A stretch of DNA of 64,000 nt from Candidatus [Bacteroides] periocalifornicus (lineage in GTDB: Bacteria; Bacteroidota; Bacteroidia; Bacteroidales; CAJPTX01). Of the stretch, positions 9,296 to 20,400 are shown one piece after another. The stretch spans positions 1 through 64,000 of the forward strand of contig LIIK01000008.1 of the NCBI GenBank assembly GCA_001421095.1, given 5' to 3'. Every line of letters begins with the position of its first letter. The first letter of the stretch is position 1. Below the pieces are notes generated by a model. It saw only the letters and a list, made by a program, of their open reading frames with translations. It ran no database searches and was not told the origin of the DNA. The translations under genes were made by a program, and so were the position numbers.

Positions 9296-11431
9296 ATGCG
9301 AATACTAGGCTGGTTTGGGCGGCTCCGGGTGAGGGTGGCCTTGATCTTTGGGGTATCTGCAGTGTTGCTGTACCTTTTGATACCCAGGAACGCAAGGTTC
9401 TACTATGATTACCAGAAGGGTAAGGTGTGGACCTACAGCACCCTGATAGCACCTTACGATTACCCCCTCTATAAACCCGCAGAGGAGTATGCCAAGGAGC
9501 TAGATGCGGTGCGTAAGCGCGCTGTGCCGATTTTTCAGCTAGACACCTCGGTGGCGGCAAATACAGAAACGGCGCTGGTGCGGGTTCTCGATGCGCATTT
9601 GCTGGCGCGGTATGATTCCCTTTTGCTGCAAGGGCGAGGAGGACATGCTATAGGGCCTAGAAGCCTGCCAGAGGCTGAATTGCAGCGTCTCCATGAGTTG
9701 CTGTCATACATCTATGGGGTAGGGGTGGTGGAGAATCCGCAAGTGCTGCAAGTGGCCAATGGGGTCTCCTTCTCGGTGCTGCGCGATGGTATAGCCTACC
9801 CTACTGCATTGGATGAGGTTTTTACCCCAGTGGTAGCTGCGGGTCGTATAGTAGCAGAGCTTCGCAACAGGCTGGGCAATGAGGTGGGCGGTGCTCTGGG
9901 TGGGGTATCCGCAGTGGCCAAGCGGATTCAGCCCAACCTACGCTACGATGCCGAGCTCTCTGGGCAGATAATCCAAGAACGGATGGCTGCCGTATCGCGG
10001 GTTCAGGGCTTGGTGCGCAAAGGGGAACATGTGGCCGAGAAGGGAGAGGTGGTAAATGAGGAGACCTTTATCAGGCTCGAGTCTCTACGCGAGGAGATGG
10101 TCAACCAGAGGGCAGAGGGGGGCTGGAGCGTAGTCCAGGAGGTTTGCCATGCTGTACTCTCGGTGCTGGTCATGGGGCTCTTCCTGTTGTTCATGGTGCG
10201 GGTTTACCCGAGGGTGCTTCGGCATACCCGAAAGCTGCTATTCATCATGCTGTTGGCCGGCTTGATGACCACGGTCGCCTTTCTCGTGATACGCTTTTCG
10301 CCACAGTTTCTCTACGTGGTTCCGGTGGCCATCGTACCATTGCTGGTACTCACATTCTTTGATGCCCGGCTAGCTTTCATGACCTACCTGATGGTGGTAA
10401 GCTGCATCAGTTTCCATGCGCCTAACAGCTTTGCGTTCGTGGTGATGAGCTTTGCGGTTGGCCTGGTGGCAGTGTATGCCCAACGCCATATATACCGCCG
10501 GGGGCAGCTCTTTAGCCTAGTGATTTGCATGCTACTCTGCAGCGAGCTGACCTATGTGGTGATGAAGGTGATTCAGGAAGGGGAATTGAACCGGATCGAC
10601 TGGATGGATGCCGCGCTCCTGGGTGGCAATGCGCTTTTGGTGCTGGCTACCTACCAGCTGATTTACCCAATCGAACGGATTTTTGGCTTTGTGTCGCACA
10701 CCACGCTCATGGAGCTTTGCGATACGAACCAACCCCTGCTGCGCGAGCTTGGCGAAAAAGCGCCTGGTACGCTGCAGCATAGCCTACAAGTGGCCAACCT
10801 TGCCGAGGCGGCTGCATTGAAAATCGGTGCCGATGCCCTGCTGGTGCGTACCGGTGCTCTGTACCACGATATTGGGAAGATGGAGCATCCTGAATTCTTC
10901 ACCGAGAACCAGCACCCAGGGATGAATCCGCATGCCCAGCTCAGCGAGATAGAGAGCTCTCGGGTGATAGTGGCCCATGTGGCCAATGGCATACAGCTAG
11001 CCCATAAGCATCGGCTGCCTCAGCAGGTGGTAGATTTTATACGAACGCACCACGGCACTACCAAAACCGAGTATTTCTACAGAACCTACCGGATGAAGCA
11101 CCCCGATGAGCCAGACTGCCCTGAGCTGTTTCAGTACCCGGGCCCTCGCCCCTTTAGCCGAGAAATGGCGCTGCTCATGATGGCAGATTCCATAGAGGCT
11201 GCCTCGCGTAGCCTGAAGGTTATAACCGAGGAGAGCCTCCAGGAGCTTGTGGATAAGATTATAGCCAACCAGCAGCGTGAGGAACAGTACGCAGATACGA
11301 ACCTCACCTTCAGGGATGTGAAGATAGTAAAGGAACTCTTTGTAAGCAAGCTGCAGAATATTTACCACACGAGGATCGAGTACCCCGCAGAAGTGGACAG
11401 CGAGCAGGAAAAGAAATCGTCAGAATCATAG
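9296..11431 (+). CDS. 7TM receptor with HD hydrolase domain (PgpH-like)
   Basis: A 711-residue membrane protein. One N-terminal helix (about 10-30) leads to an extracellular 7TMR-HDED-type domain (to about 275). Seven transmembrane helices follow (about 285-460), then a cytoplasmic HD domain with QHSLQVANLAE, the HD pair in ALYHDIGKMEHP, and later IRTHHG. Homologues such as PgpH hydrolyse cyclic di-AMP, so control of c-di-AMP and envelope or osmotic homeostasis is the likely role. Size and order match the family. Confidence 0.92.
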   Translation: MRILGWFGRLRVRVALIFGVSAVLLYLLIPRNARFYYDYQKGKVWTYSTLIAPYDYPLYKPAEEYAKELDAVRKRAVPIFQLDTSVAANTETALVRVLDAHLLARYDSLLLQGRGGHAIGPRSLPEAELQRLHELLSYIYGVGVVENPQVLQVANGVSFSVLRDGIAYPTALDEVFTPVVAAGRIVAELRNRLGNEVGGALGGVSAVAKRIQPNLRYDAELSGQIIQERMAAVSRVQGLVRKGEHVAEKGEVVNEETFIRLESLREEMVNQRAEGGWSVVQEVCHAVLSVLVMGLFLLFMVRVYPRVLRHTRKLLFIMLLAGLMTTVAFLVIRFSPQFLYVVPVAIVPLLVLTFFDARLAFMTYLMVVSCISFHAPNSFAFVVMSFAVGLVAVYAQRHIYRRGQLFSLVICMLLCSELTYVVMKVIQEGELNRIDWMDAALLGGNALLVLATYQLIYPIERIFGFVSHTTLMELCDTNQPLLRELGEKAPGTLQHSLQVANLAEAAALKIGADALLVRTGALYHDIGKMEHPEFFTENQHPGMNPHAQLSEIESSRVIVAHVANGIQLAHKHRLPQQVVDFIRTHHGTTKTEYFYRTYRMKHPDEPDCPELFQYPGPRPFSREMALLMMADSIEAASRSLKVITEESLQELVDKIIANQQREEQYADTNLTFRDVKIVKELFVSKLQNIYHTRIEYPAEVDSEQEKKSSES

Positions 11432-11485
11432 AATTCACATTGTTAAAATGAGTTTTTAACTGCTTCAAAAGGCCAAAATAGAACG

Positions 11486-12808
11486 ATGGATGCAGAGACG
11501 ATGATAGTAACGGAGCAGACCTATATTAACTTGCTGCGTAGCGAGGTGGTGCCGGCTCTTGGGTGTACAGAACCCATAGCTGTGGCGCTGGCAGTAGCCC
11601 GGGCGCGTGAGGCTCTCCCTGGCCAATGTGTACGTGTATCGGTGGCCACAAGCGCCAATATCTATAAAAACGGTATGGGGGTCGGAATCCCAGGCACTGG
11701 CCAAACCGGGCTAACCATTGCTGCCGCTCTAGGCGCTATAGAGGGACGGTCTGCCGACAGCCTAGAGTTGCTAAAGCACGTGAATGCCGAGGTAGTGGCT
11801 AGGGCTCGCCAGCTGGTGGCCGAGGGGGCGGTAGACATCCACATTCAGGAGGGGTCGCCTAAGCTGTATGTGCGTGCCACACTGCATGATAAGGAGGGCA
11901 ATGTGGCTACCTGTACTATACAGGATAAGCACTCGTCCATAGCAGAGGTTACGCTGAATGGCAAATCGCTGCTTGCGGGTGGCGACGGAACGGTGGATGA
12001 TAGCGAATGCCATGCAGCACCTAGCGATGGGAGCGCGGCTAGGGCTATCACGGTGGCCGGAATTTTCGATTTTGCCGATAGAGTCCCGATAGAAAAGATT
12101 GCATTTATACTTGAGAGCGAGAAGCTTAATAGAAAGATTGCGCAGGAGGGGCTCTCTGGCAACTACGGCCTTGAGGTGGGACGGAAAATAAAAGAGAGAA
12201 TGGAGGCTGGCACGCTCGGGAAGGGGCTGATGACCGAGGCGATGGCAATGACCGCGGCAGCTAGCGATGCCCGTATGGCGGGTTCTACCACCCCGGTAAT
12301 GAGCAATTCGGGGAGTGGGAACCAAGGGATTACCGCAACGCTCCCCGTGGTGGCTGCGGCAGACTATTTACACTCTAGCACCGAGAAGCTAACCAGGGCA
12401 CTGGCCCTCTCGCACCTAGTGGCCATACACATCAAAGGGTATCTCGGTAGACTGTCGGCGCTCTGCGGCTGCGTGGTGGCCTCTTCTGGCGCTGGCTGCG
12501 GAATAGCCTACCTAATGGGCGGGGGTGAAAAGGAGGTGGAAGCTACGATTAAGAATATGCTTGGGAGCGTAACCGGGATGCTTTGCGATGGTGCCAAGGT
12601 CGGCTGTGCGCTTAAGGTCAGTTCTGGGGTAAGCACGGCGGTAACCTCAGCGCTCCTCGCAATGGAGGGTTCCTGTATATCGGCCAATGACGGGATCATT
12701 GAGACTGATATAGAGCGTTGTATCCGTAATCTCGGCAACATCGGGGCAGAGGGCATGCGTGAGACCGACGAGATGGTTCTGGAAATCATGACGCACAAGG
12801 CAGAGTAG
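11486..12808 (+). CDS. UPF0597/YhaM family, L-cysteine desulfidase-like
   Basis: A 440-residue protein of the UPF0597 (YhaM/CyuA) family related to L-serine dehydratase alpha chains. Cysteines suited to an iron-sulphur cluster occur at C27 (ALGCTEP), in LCGCVVASSGAGCGIAYL and in MLCDGAKVGCALKV; the SGSGNQGI loop is also characteristic. Characterised members break L-cysteine into pyruvate, ammonia and sulphide. A cysteine-catabolic role is likely by homology. It stands alone, with a hairpin 40 bp downstream. Confidence 0.88.
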   Translation: MDAETMIVTEQTYINLLRSEVVPALGCTEPIAVALAVARAREALPGQCVRVSVATSANIYKNGMGVGIPGTGQTGLTIAAALGAIEGRSADSLELLKHVNAEVVARARQLVAEGAVDIHIQEGSPKLYVRATLHDKEGNVATCTIQDKHSSIAEVTLNGKSLLAGGDGTVDDSECHAAPSDGSAARAITVAGIFDFADRVPIEKIAFILESEKLNRKIAQEGLSGNYGLEVGRKIKERMEAGTLGKGLMTEAMAMTAAASDARMAGSTTPVMSNSGSGNQGITATLPVVAAADYLHSSTEKLTRALALSHLVAIHIKGYLGRLSALCGCVVASSGAGCGIAYLMGGGEKEVEATIKNMLGSVTGMLCDGAKVGCALKVSSGVSTAVTSALLAMEGSCISANDGIIETDIERCIRNLGNIGAEGMRETDEMVLEIMTHKAE

Positions 12809-12849
12809 GGTGATCGGCAAGCAACTGGTTAGCAATAGCGTAGCGAGAT

Positions 12850-12897
12850 ACGGAGAGCGGATGGAATTATCCACCCGCTCTCTCCGTAGATTTTGCC
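12850..12897 (+). terminator. Hairpin downstream of the cysteine desulfidase-like gene
   Basis: ACGGAGAGCGG pairs with CCGCTCTCTCCGT across 12850-12887 with a 2-nt bulge. A modest T stretch (ATTTTG) follows. Likely a terminator. The remaining gap to 13153 shows only the promoter box at 13110. Confidence 0.6.
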
Positions 12898-13109
12898 TGT
12901 CCTTGGGATGGATTTCTACCACTGTTTGCGGGCATTTTGTCAATAAAAACGGCATATCTACGCTGTTGCATAATATTGACTAAGGAGCTTATTTGAGGAG
13001 CGAATTTGAGTTTTTCAACAGGTTAAACCCTTTTCTAGGAAAGGGAACGATTGCAATAGGGCTTGAGGATCTGGGCTTCTGGTTTCGTGGTTTTCTAGAG
13101 AAATGCGGC

Positions 13110-13117
13110 TACCTTTG
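13110..13117 (+). promoter_or_regulatory. TACCTTTG promoter box of aroC
   Basis: TACCTTTG matches the Bacteroidota -7 element TAnnTTTG and sits 36 bp before the ATG. The same box in the same setting precedes several other genes here, which strengthens the call. Confidence 0.65.
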
Positions 13118-13153
13118 CGGTGCAAGAAGTGCGGATTCTACTAGAGGCAGACT

Positions 13154-14161
13154 ATGAATAGCCTAGGACATAGCCTGAGGGTATCGCTGCAAGGGGAGTC
13201 ACATGGGCCAGCGCTAGTGGTGGTGGTGGATGGGCTTCCAGCAGGACTGCCAGTGCGCGAGGAGGTTTTCTCGGCAGATTTGGCGAGGAGACGCCCCCAA
13301 GGAGACTGTGCCACGGCTAGGCAAGAGCCAGATGTACTCCACCTGCTGACTGGCATACACCAAGGGTACACTACGGGGGCTCCGGTGACGGTGAGCATAG
13401 AGAATAGGGAGGCAAATAGTGCTGATTACCAAGATATAGAGAATTTTCCACGTCCAGGTCATGCCGATTTTGTGGCACAACAAAAATATGGGGAGTATTG
13501 CGACCTACGTGGTGGTGGAGTTTTTTCTGGTCGGACTACGGTAGGCATAGTCGTGGCCGGGACGCTGGCAGGTATGATGCTTAGGGGTGTGCGGGTGGAG
13601 GCGAAAGTAGAGAGTGTAGGCGGACGCACTGATTGGGCTGCGTACCTGCACGAGGTGACGGCTGAAGGCGATTCTCTAGGGGGCATTGTAACGTGCGAGG
13701 CCTCTGGAGTCCCGGCTGGGTGGGGCGATCCCTATTTTGATTCTGTGGAGTCGCTCCTTGCGCATGGACTTTTCGCCATACCAGGAGTTAAAGGGGTGGA
13801 GTTTGGTGACGGGTTCGCTGCCGCTAGCCTGCGTGGCTCTGAGTATAACGATGCTATTATAGATGCTGGTGGGCAAACGGCTACCAATCATTGCGGTGGG
13901 GTGAATGGGGGGATATCTAACGGTAACCAGTTACGATTCAGAGTGGTTGCACGTCCGCCAGCTAGCATACGGCGAGAGCAGCAGAGCTATAGTAGGCGCA
14001 CGGGACAGGTAGAGCCCATTCGGGTACAGGGGCGGCACGATTCGTGCTTCGTTACACGGCTCCCAGTGGTGGTGGAGGCTATGACAAAGCTGGTGCTAGG
14101 GGATTTGGCCTTGAGGCGAATGGCGGAGTTGGGGGGGAGGAAGCTTTTTAACGAGGGTTAG
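13154..14161 (+). CDS. aroC: Chorismate synthase
   Basis: A 335-residue enzyme of the shikimate pathway converting 5-enolpyruvylshikimate-3-phosphate to chorismate with reduced FMN. Family motifs are visible: GESHGPAL near the N-terminus, RRRPQGD (46-52), DLRGGGVFSGRTT (about 117-129), the NHCGGVNGGISNGNQL loop and the C-terminal RHDSCFVTRLPVVVEAM. It is slightly shorter than the usual 350-360 residues but all core blocks are present. It is preceded by its own promoter box and appears monocistronic. Confidence 0.96.
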   Translation: MNSLGHSLRVSLQGESHGPALVVVVDGLPAGLPVREEVFSADLARRRPQGDCATARQEPDVLHLLTGIHQGYTTGAPVTVSIENREANSADYQDIENFPRPGHADFVAQQKYGEYCDLRGGGVFSGRTTVGIVVAGTLAGMMLRGVRVEAKVESVGGRTDWAAYLHEVTAEGDSLGGIVTCEASGVPAGWGDPYFDSVESLLAHGLFAIPGVKGVEFGDGFAAASLRGSEYNDAIIDAGGQTATNHCGGVNGGISNGNQLRFRVVARPPASIRREQQSYSRRTGQVEPIRVQGRHDSCFVTRLPVVVEAMTKLVLGDLALRRMAELGGRKLFNEG

Positions 14162-14486
14162 TTTTTCTGCTCATCGGTTTTTACGCATAAATATGGGCGT
14201 GTGCTGCTGTGATTGATAAATAGGATGCGGAATTGCCGATAGAAGGTAGATAATAAGTTAATAATTCGTCTTATTTACTTCGTGAAGACGGGTAGTTAGT
14301 AGGAAAGATATCCCCGTTCACCCGAATCGGAAGGAGGGGGTGAACGGAATAGTAGATTGGAATAATATTGCTAACTTTGCGCTGCGAACGGATGCCATCA
14401 GTTTACGCAAGTGAGACGGGTGCTTTGGCTGGGAAATCCAACGGAAAGCGAGGACTGATGCGGGCCTGCGGCATGGAGGATAGGAG
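14162..14486 (+). promoter_or_regulatory. Upstream region of the giant PKD gene
   Basis: A 325-bp leader without a gene. TAACTTTG at 14372-14379 fits the -7 element. A purine-rich GGAGGA at 14475-14480 lies 6 nt before the ATG at 14487, a stronger ribosome binding site than most genes here have. The long 5' leader (about 100 nt from the box) could carry regulation, but no riboswitch is recognised. Confidence 0.5.
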
Positions 14487-17400
14487 ATGCGGAAGAGTAT
14501 ACTGAGGGGATGTTTAGGTCGTTTTGGCGCGCTGCGTGTCGCACGGTGGCGTGCGGGGCAAGTGCTGGCTTTGGTAGCGGTGCTTACGGTGATGCTGGCA
14601 ATGACTGCCCATGCGCAGCCAACGGCATTCCCCACGTTACCAGATGGTACGACCACCTGTGCAGGGGCGCGCTCCATAATTCTTCCATCTCAGCCCACCG
14701 CGGTGAAGATGCGCCTAGTGGTGTGGGATGGGATCTGCTGCACGGGGATTGAGAGCTTTACGGTATACGAGAATGTGGGTACAGGCTACCAGAAAACCCC
14801 TGTGAGCCAGGTGCTGGAGACTCTGCTGAACTCCACTACTCTTCAGCCAGTTAGTTCGAATACCAAATGGAAGTATCTTGATTTCACCCTGCCGTCTTCA
14901 GCTGTGGGGAAGACTTTTAGGATTGTCAATACGAATAACGTCTTCCATCTGGGCATTTTTGCAGCCCCTAATCCCCCCGACGACCTCTACAGTTACCTTC
15001 CTGCTGAAACGCCTTTGAGTACGAGCATCGTTTTGCAAGAGGAGCGGTATGTGGGGAGCAATAAGGTATTCCAGCCAATTACGAATATTGTCGGCGGTGT
15101 AAAGCAGGTAGAGGTATGCGCGGGAAGAGGACTCCGGCTAAGCGCGGCAATCGATTCCAAGGATCGATACTCCTACGAGTGGCGGCCTGGCGACGGGATA
15201 AAGTCGCCATTCGATAGCGCCGTGGTAGAGTTTGAACCGTTTGATTACACGCCGACCCCCAGGATCGTCAAAGTGCTACGTACAGGGGTCTGCGAACTCA
15301 CGAATCCCTCCAAGCCAGGAGCACATGTCATTTGGGATTCTGTACGGATAGTGGTGAAGCCTCCGATTCAACCCAAACTCACGGTGCCAGAGGCTAAGGG
15401 ATGTGCAGGTCGAGAACTCTACTTTAAGCTAGAGAATCTCAAGCCGGGCTACCATGTTCAGTGGTACTACATAAAGAATGGGACGGGAAACCCTGTTATA
15501 CCCTACCCTCCTGTTGTACCCGCCCCTCCGCTCCCTTCTGGTATTGTAAAGTTGTGGGAGGAAACGGTAACGGGCAATATGGCTGAGTATAAGGCTAATC
15601 CAGTAGGTACACCCGTTCCACCGAGTGCGCCACTAGTTCCAGCATTCCTGTATGAATCTGAAATCCCTACCAATTTAACAGGAGGGGAGATAAGCCATCG
15701 GCTCGGAGTGCGGGTTTCTGATGGCGACTGCTACTGGGAGCAGTACGTCACCATCACCGTTTACCCCTCGGTGCTTAAACCGAATTTTGATGTGCCAGCA
15801 GGTCCTATCTGCTCCCCGGTTCTCCACCACCAGTATGAGGATCACAACTATACTGGCCAGCCTAGGAGGGCTAAGTATCTCTGGGAGTTCGATGTGACCA
15901 ACGAGCTCGGCGTGCTTTCCAGCTCCGATATGGTCTTACCCGCACCTCAAGACTACGTATGGGAGGATAACGCTACGCTCACCAAGACTATAAAGGTGCG
16001 CTGCACGGTTACTGACGCTTCAGGGAACTGTAAGAACTCGGACGAGAAAACCTTTGTCCTGAAGACCGGCATCAAACCAGCTATTACGGTTGAGGTTGAC
16101 CCCAACTCAGGCTGTCTTCCCGTGAAGATAAATTATAGGAGCAATGACCCCGCAATCTACATCCAGAGCTACCAGTGGGATCTGCTACAGAAAACGGGCG
16201 GGACGTTCACCTCGGTGGCCAGCAGTACTACGGCAGCGGGTCAGTTCTTAGGTATACCCTTAGATCCCAGCAAGGAGACGAGGGTTCGGCTTAGGGTTCT
16301 CAATCAGAACTCCTGCCCAGGATCGAGCGAGGCTGCGCTGAGGATAAAGCCCAACGCTAAGCTAGGCTCGCTTGCCGCTACGGTGGTTAATCCCTGTAGT
16401 CCAGAGTTTAAGGTGAAGATTGAGGGTCTGAATTTGAGCGGTGCGGACAGCTGTGTATGGAGCATAGGCGATCCGCTGGCTCTGGGGACGTACCAGCTGC
16501 ACGAGATGGGGAAAATGAACATCACCGATGTGCATAAGGAGACCACAATCACGTTTGAGAACTACACTCCTACCCCCTACCAGAAGTACGTACACCTGGA
16601 ATTGAGGCGAGGATCAGACTGTGGGGTGCGTGATAGCATTCTGGTCACTGTGCCGAGCTACATGAAGGCCGTAATGGAAGTGGATGAACCAGAGAAATGT
16701 CCCAGCAATGCGGCAGGTGAACGTTTGATACACGTGGTGGACAAGTCTATAGCGCCTACTACGGCTACCCGGACATGGCTGATAGATGGGGTAGCAGCAA
16801 CACCTGAACCTGGGAGCTCCCATCCAAACTATTACTTCAAGCTGACGAATCCCAGCACCACCATATCTAAGCAGCAAACTATAAAGCTCAGCCTGACAGA
16901 TAATCCCCCAGCACCCATTCCGCCAGCACCGCCAACCCCTCCTGCTTGCCCCAGTAGCACGGAGGTTGCACTTACCACGTATCCTCGGGTAGATCCACAA
17001 TTCACTGCTGAGTACGGAACACCACCTACTATCTGGAATGTGGGGGTAGAGCTTTGCGCCGACCAAGAAGTCACGCTCAGGGCTACGGGAGCAGAAAAAT
17101 ATGAGTGGATATCCTATGTAACGGCATTGCCAGGTGAGACCCCGGCAATTCAGGGTGAGGGTGCGCAAATAACGGGTAAATTTACAAATGAAACCGCTGC
17201 CAACATCGCCCATCATGTAGTACTCACAGGTTCGAATAGCAAGGGATGCACTGGCAAGGCAGAGCGCGATTTCATCTTAAAGCCCGGGATAAGGGCTGCT
17301 TTCAAGGCAAAGACTCTCGACAGCTGCACGCCCTACAAGCTCCAGTTGATAAGCGAAACGAAATCAGCCCTCGCTCCCAATATCATAGAGAACTGGAATC

Positions 17401-20400
17401 TGGATGGAGGCGTTCCCTCCTCCGATCCACTGGATCCTCCTGGTACTTATGAATATACCACGCCAGGCTCGCACACCGTTACGCTAACGGCGCAGAATAA
17501 CGTTCCAGGTAACTCCTGCGATGCCGTAGCACCAATGTCATTCACCTTTGAGGTGTTGCCGCCCATATCGGTTAATGTATCGGGTGTTTCCCCTTCCACA
17601 ATGGTTTGTGCACCCGAGACCCTGACATTCAATTGCACGGCCAATGGGGCAGAAACGTTGACATGGTTCTTCGAGTCACCCTATGTTGGCGATGGCCAAG
17701 AGTTCCCTGTTCCTCCTGCTACTGCGTCCCATACGTACCAGAATACAACGGATAACGAGATTCACCACATCGTTAAAGTCATTGGTAAGAACCGACGGGG
17801 TTGTGGCGATAAACCTGGGAGCGTGGCGACACAGGAGGTGATAATTCTGCCCCAGCCGCAGAAGAAGATCTCGTTTAAGGAGTTGAACCTCTGCTCGCCC
17901 ATCCGTGTACGATTCGGCTCAGATGCGGGTATGTTTGATATGAGCGAGTGGAAGTTTACGCCCACAGGTCCGCATGCTACAACGCACGGACAGCAAGAAA
18001 TTCGTACTCTACAGGTCGGCAAACTGGATTCTATACCGCTGAAGAATGATCACGATACAGATCCCATAGTCTACGAAGTAGAGTTCAAAGCGTGGAAGAT
18101 TTGGACTTTTGGTGGTATCTCTAAGTCATGTCCATTTGGCCCAGAAAAGATTGACGACAAGGTGACGGTTCCACCGCTTTTGAAACCGCTAGTAGTTCCT
18201 TCAGACACAGAAGTCTGCTCTGGAACAAAGGTGGTTTTCACGGATAATACTACTGGGGGCGACGTCCAGCAAGAGTGGACCTTTGAGGATGTGCAGGGCG
18301 GAAACCTTGTGACAGACAGGGGAACGCTAGTAGATTATACGTTTGTCAACACGAGTAGAGCTGCAAAGGAGTTTGATGTAAAGCTTCGGTCGCTCCAAAC
18401 CAGCTATGGGTGTGTAAAGGAGTCGCACTATCCAATCCTAGTAATGCCGCGTATTCAGGCAGATTTCAAGATTAAAGAGACGGATAAGTGCGCATACCCT
18501 TACCCCATTACATTCACGCCGACCGAAACGGGAGGGGACGATCCTACACAGTTCAGTACCCAGTGCGATTGGGATTTTGGCTATGTGTGGCCCCATCCAG
18601 GTGGTGCGCAACAGCAGGATGTAAGGAGTGATTTCGGAGCAGTCTCGCACAATTTCAGGAATCACTTACCCAATGCCACTATCTCGTATCAGGTTAAGCT
18701 TAACGTAAAGCAAACCTACCTGAACTCAGGTAAAGTGTGCCAGCATGACACGACGCAAACTGTGGTGATCCCCCCCGAATTACGGCCTGTATTCGATCCC
18801 GTGCCAGAGAGGTTTTGCGTTCCCGATGAGGTGGAATTTACCCACACATCTTCTGGAGGCATAGAACATGTGGTTTGGGACTTTGGCGATGAGAATAAGC
18901 TCGATACGGTATCAACTGTAACGAAGGTTAAACACAAGTACCAGAACGAGGCGATCACAACGCCTACACCGTACACCGTAACGCTTACGGCTCACAGGGG
19001 AAAGTGCGCCCAGAAAGCCGAACGTATCATTACGGCCTACCCCAAAGTTAAGCCTGAGTTCACGGTGGATCAGAGCGAATTCTGCTCGCCTACAAAAATG
19101 AGGATAAAGAATAGTACTAAGAATGGGATGACATTCGACTGGACTATCACGGGTGTAGGCCTCACACCAGTAACGATACCCTCAACCACAACACTCGATG
19201 ATGTGGAGACGCCCGACCTCATCAATACCAATAGCAACAGCGAGATCGATATCACCCTGCGTCTTCTTGCAAAGGCTGACTATGGAGGAGGGTTGGTGTG
19301 CCAGAATTCTAAAGAGGCAACCTACAAGCTACTCCCTCCTGTTAAAGCTCAATTTACCCCATCGGTTACCATAGGGTGCAATCCCTTGGATGTGAACATC
19401 ACCAACCTCAGCACGGGGCTAGGTAGCTACTCTTGGTATGTTGACGGGGCGCCCATGGGTACTGAAGCGCAACCCACGTTTAGATTTGAAAATACGGATA
19501 AGGAAAATCCGCGAACCCTAGTTTTACGGCTCGAGTCGAAGAATCGTCTCTACGATGCCAAAAAGCCAGTGGCGGCTTGCTGGGATGCCCAGGAGGTCTC
19601 GCTCACTGTACACCCGAAGCTAGACTCTATATTTGAGCTCGATAAGCAGGACGGATGCTCCCCGCTGACCGTAGAGCCCAAGGTTTCCTTCCCTTCCTCT
19701 GCGTATGGGTATAGCTGGGATTTCTCTGGAGGTACACCCGCTACAAGCTCGGCAGAAGTACCCGGGGCTGTAGTATTCCAGAACGTGACGAATGCGCCTC
19801 CAGTTTTAGTCAAACGCAAGATTAAGCTAACCACATTTGTTGCAGCAGCTACGCAGTGTTCCAAGGTCTACGAGCGTGAAGTCACCGTCTTTCCGAGGGC
19901 CTATCCTGATTTTAGCATAACAGCCAATGGATGTTCACCCTTGCAGGCTGTGGTGCATGATCAGAGTGTGCTTAGAGATGGAGAGGGAACTTACGAATGG
20001 GAACTGGACAACGGGCTAAAGAGCAGCGAGCAGAACCCCGTTCTTACGCTTGTCAACAATTCGTATACTACAGATGTGTCGTATACTGTGAAACTCAGGC
20101 TTCGCTCTAAGGATGGGTGTGTAGATTCAACCACACAGTCTGTAACGGTATACCCGCGCCCGAAGGCAGCCTTTGTCGTGGTTGGCGATAGTGAGAAATG
20201 CCCACCGTTTGATGTCGAATTGCAGAATCAGAGTGAGGGTACAGGGCTTACCCATACATTCGATTTTGGCGACGGGGCTTCGCAGACTACCACGACACTT
20301 GCCCCGATAACCCATAGGTATGATAATCACACCTCCGATAAGGTGGGCTATACCATCAACCTCGTTGTTGTGAATAACCATAACTGTACTGACACCACAT

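Noticed and set aside
16614..17216. 200-codon antisense open frame inside the PKD gene
   Set aside because: It is a shadow of a strong coding frame on the other strand, without motifs of its own.
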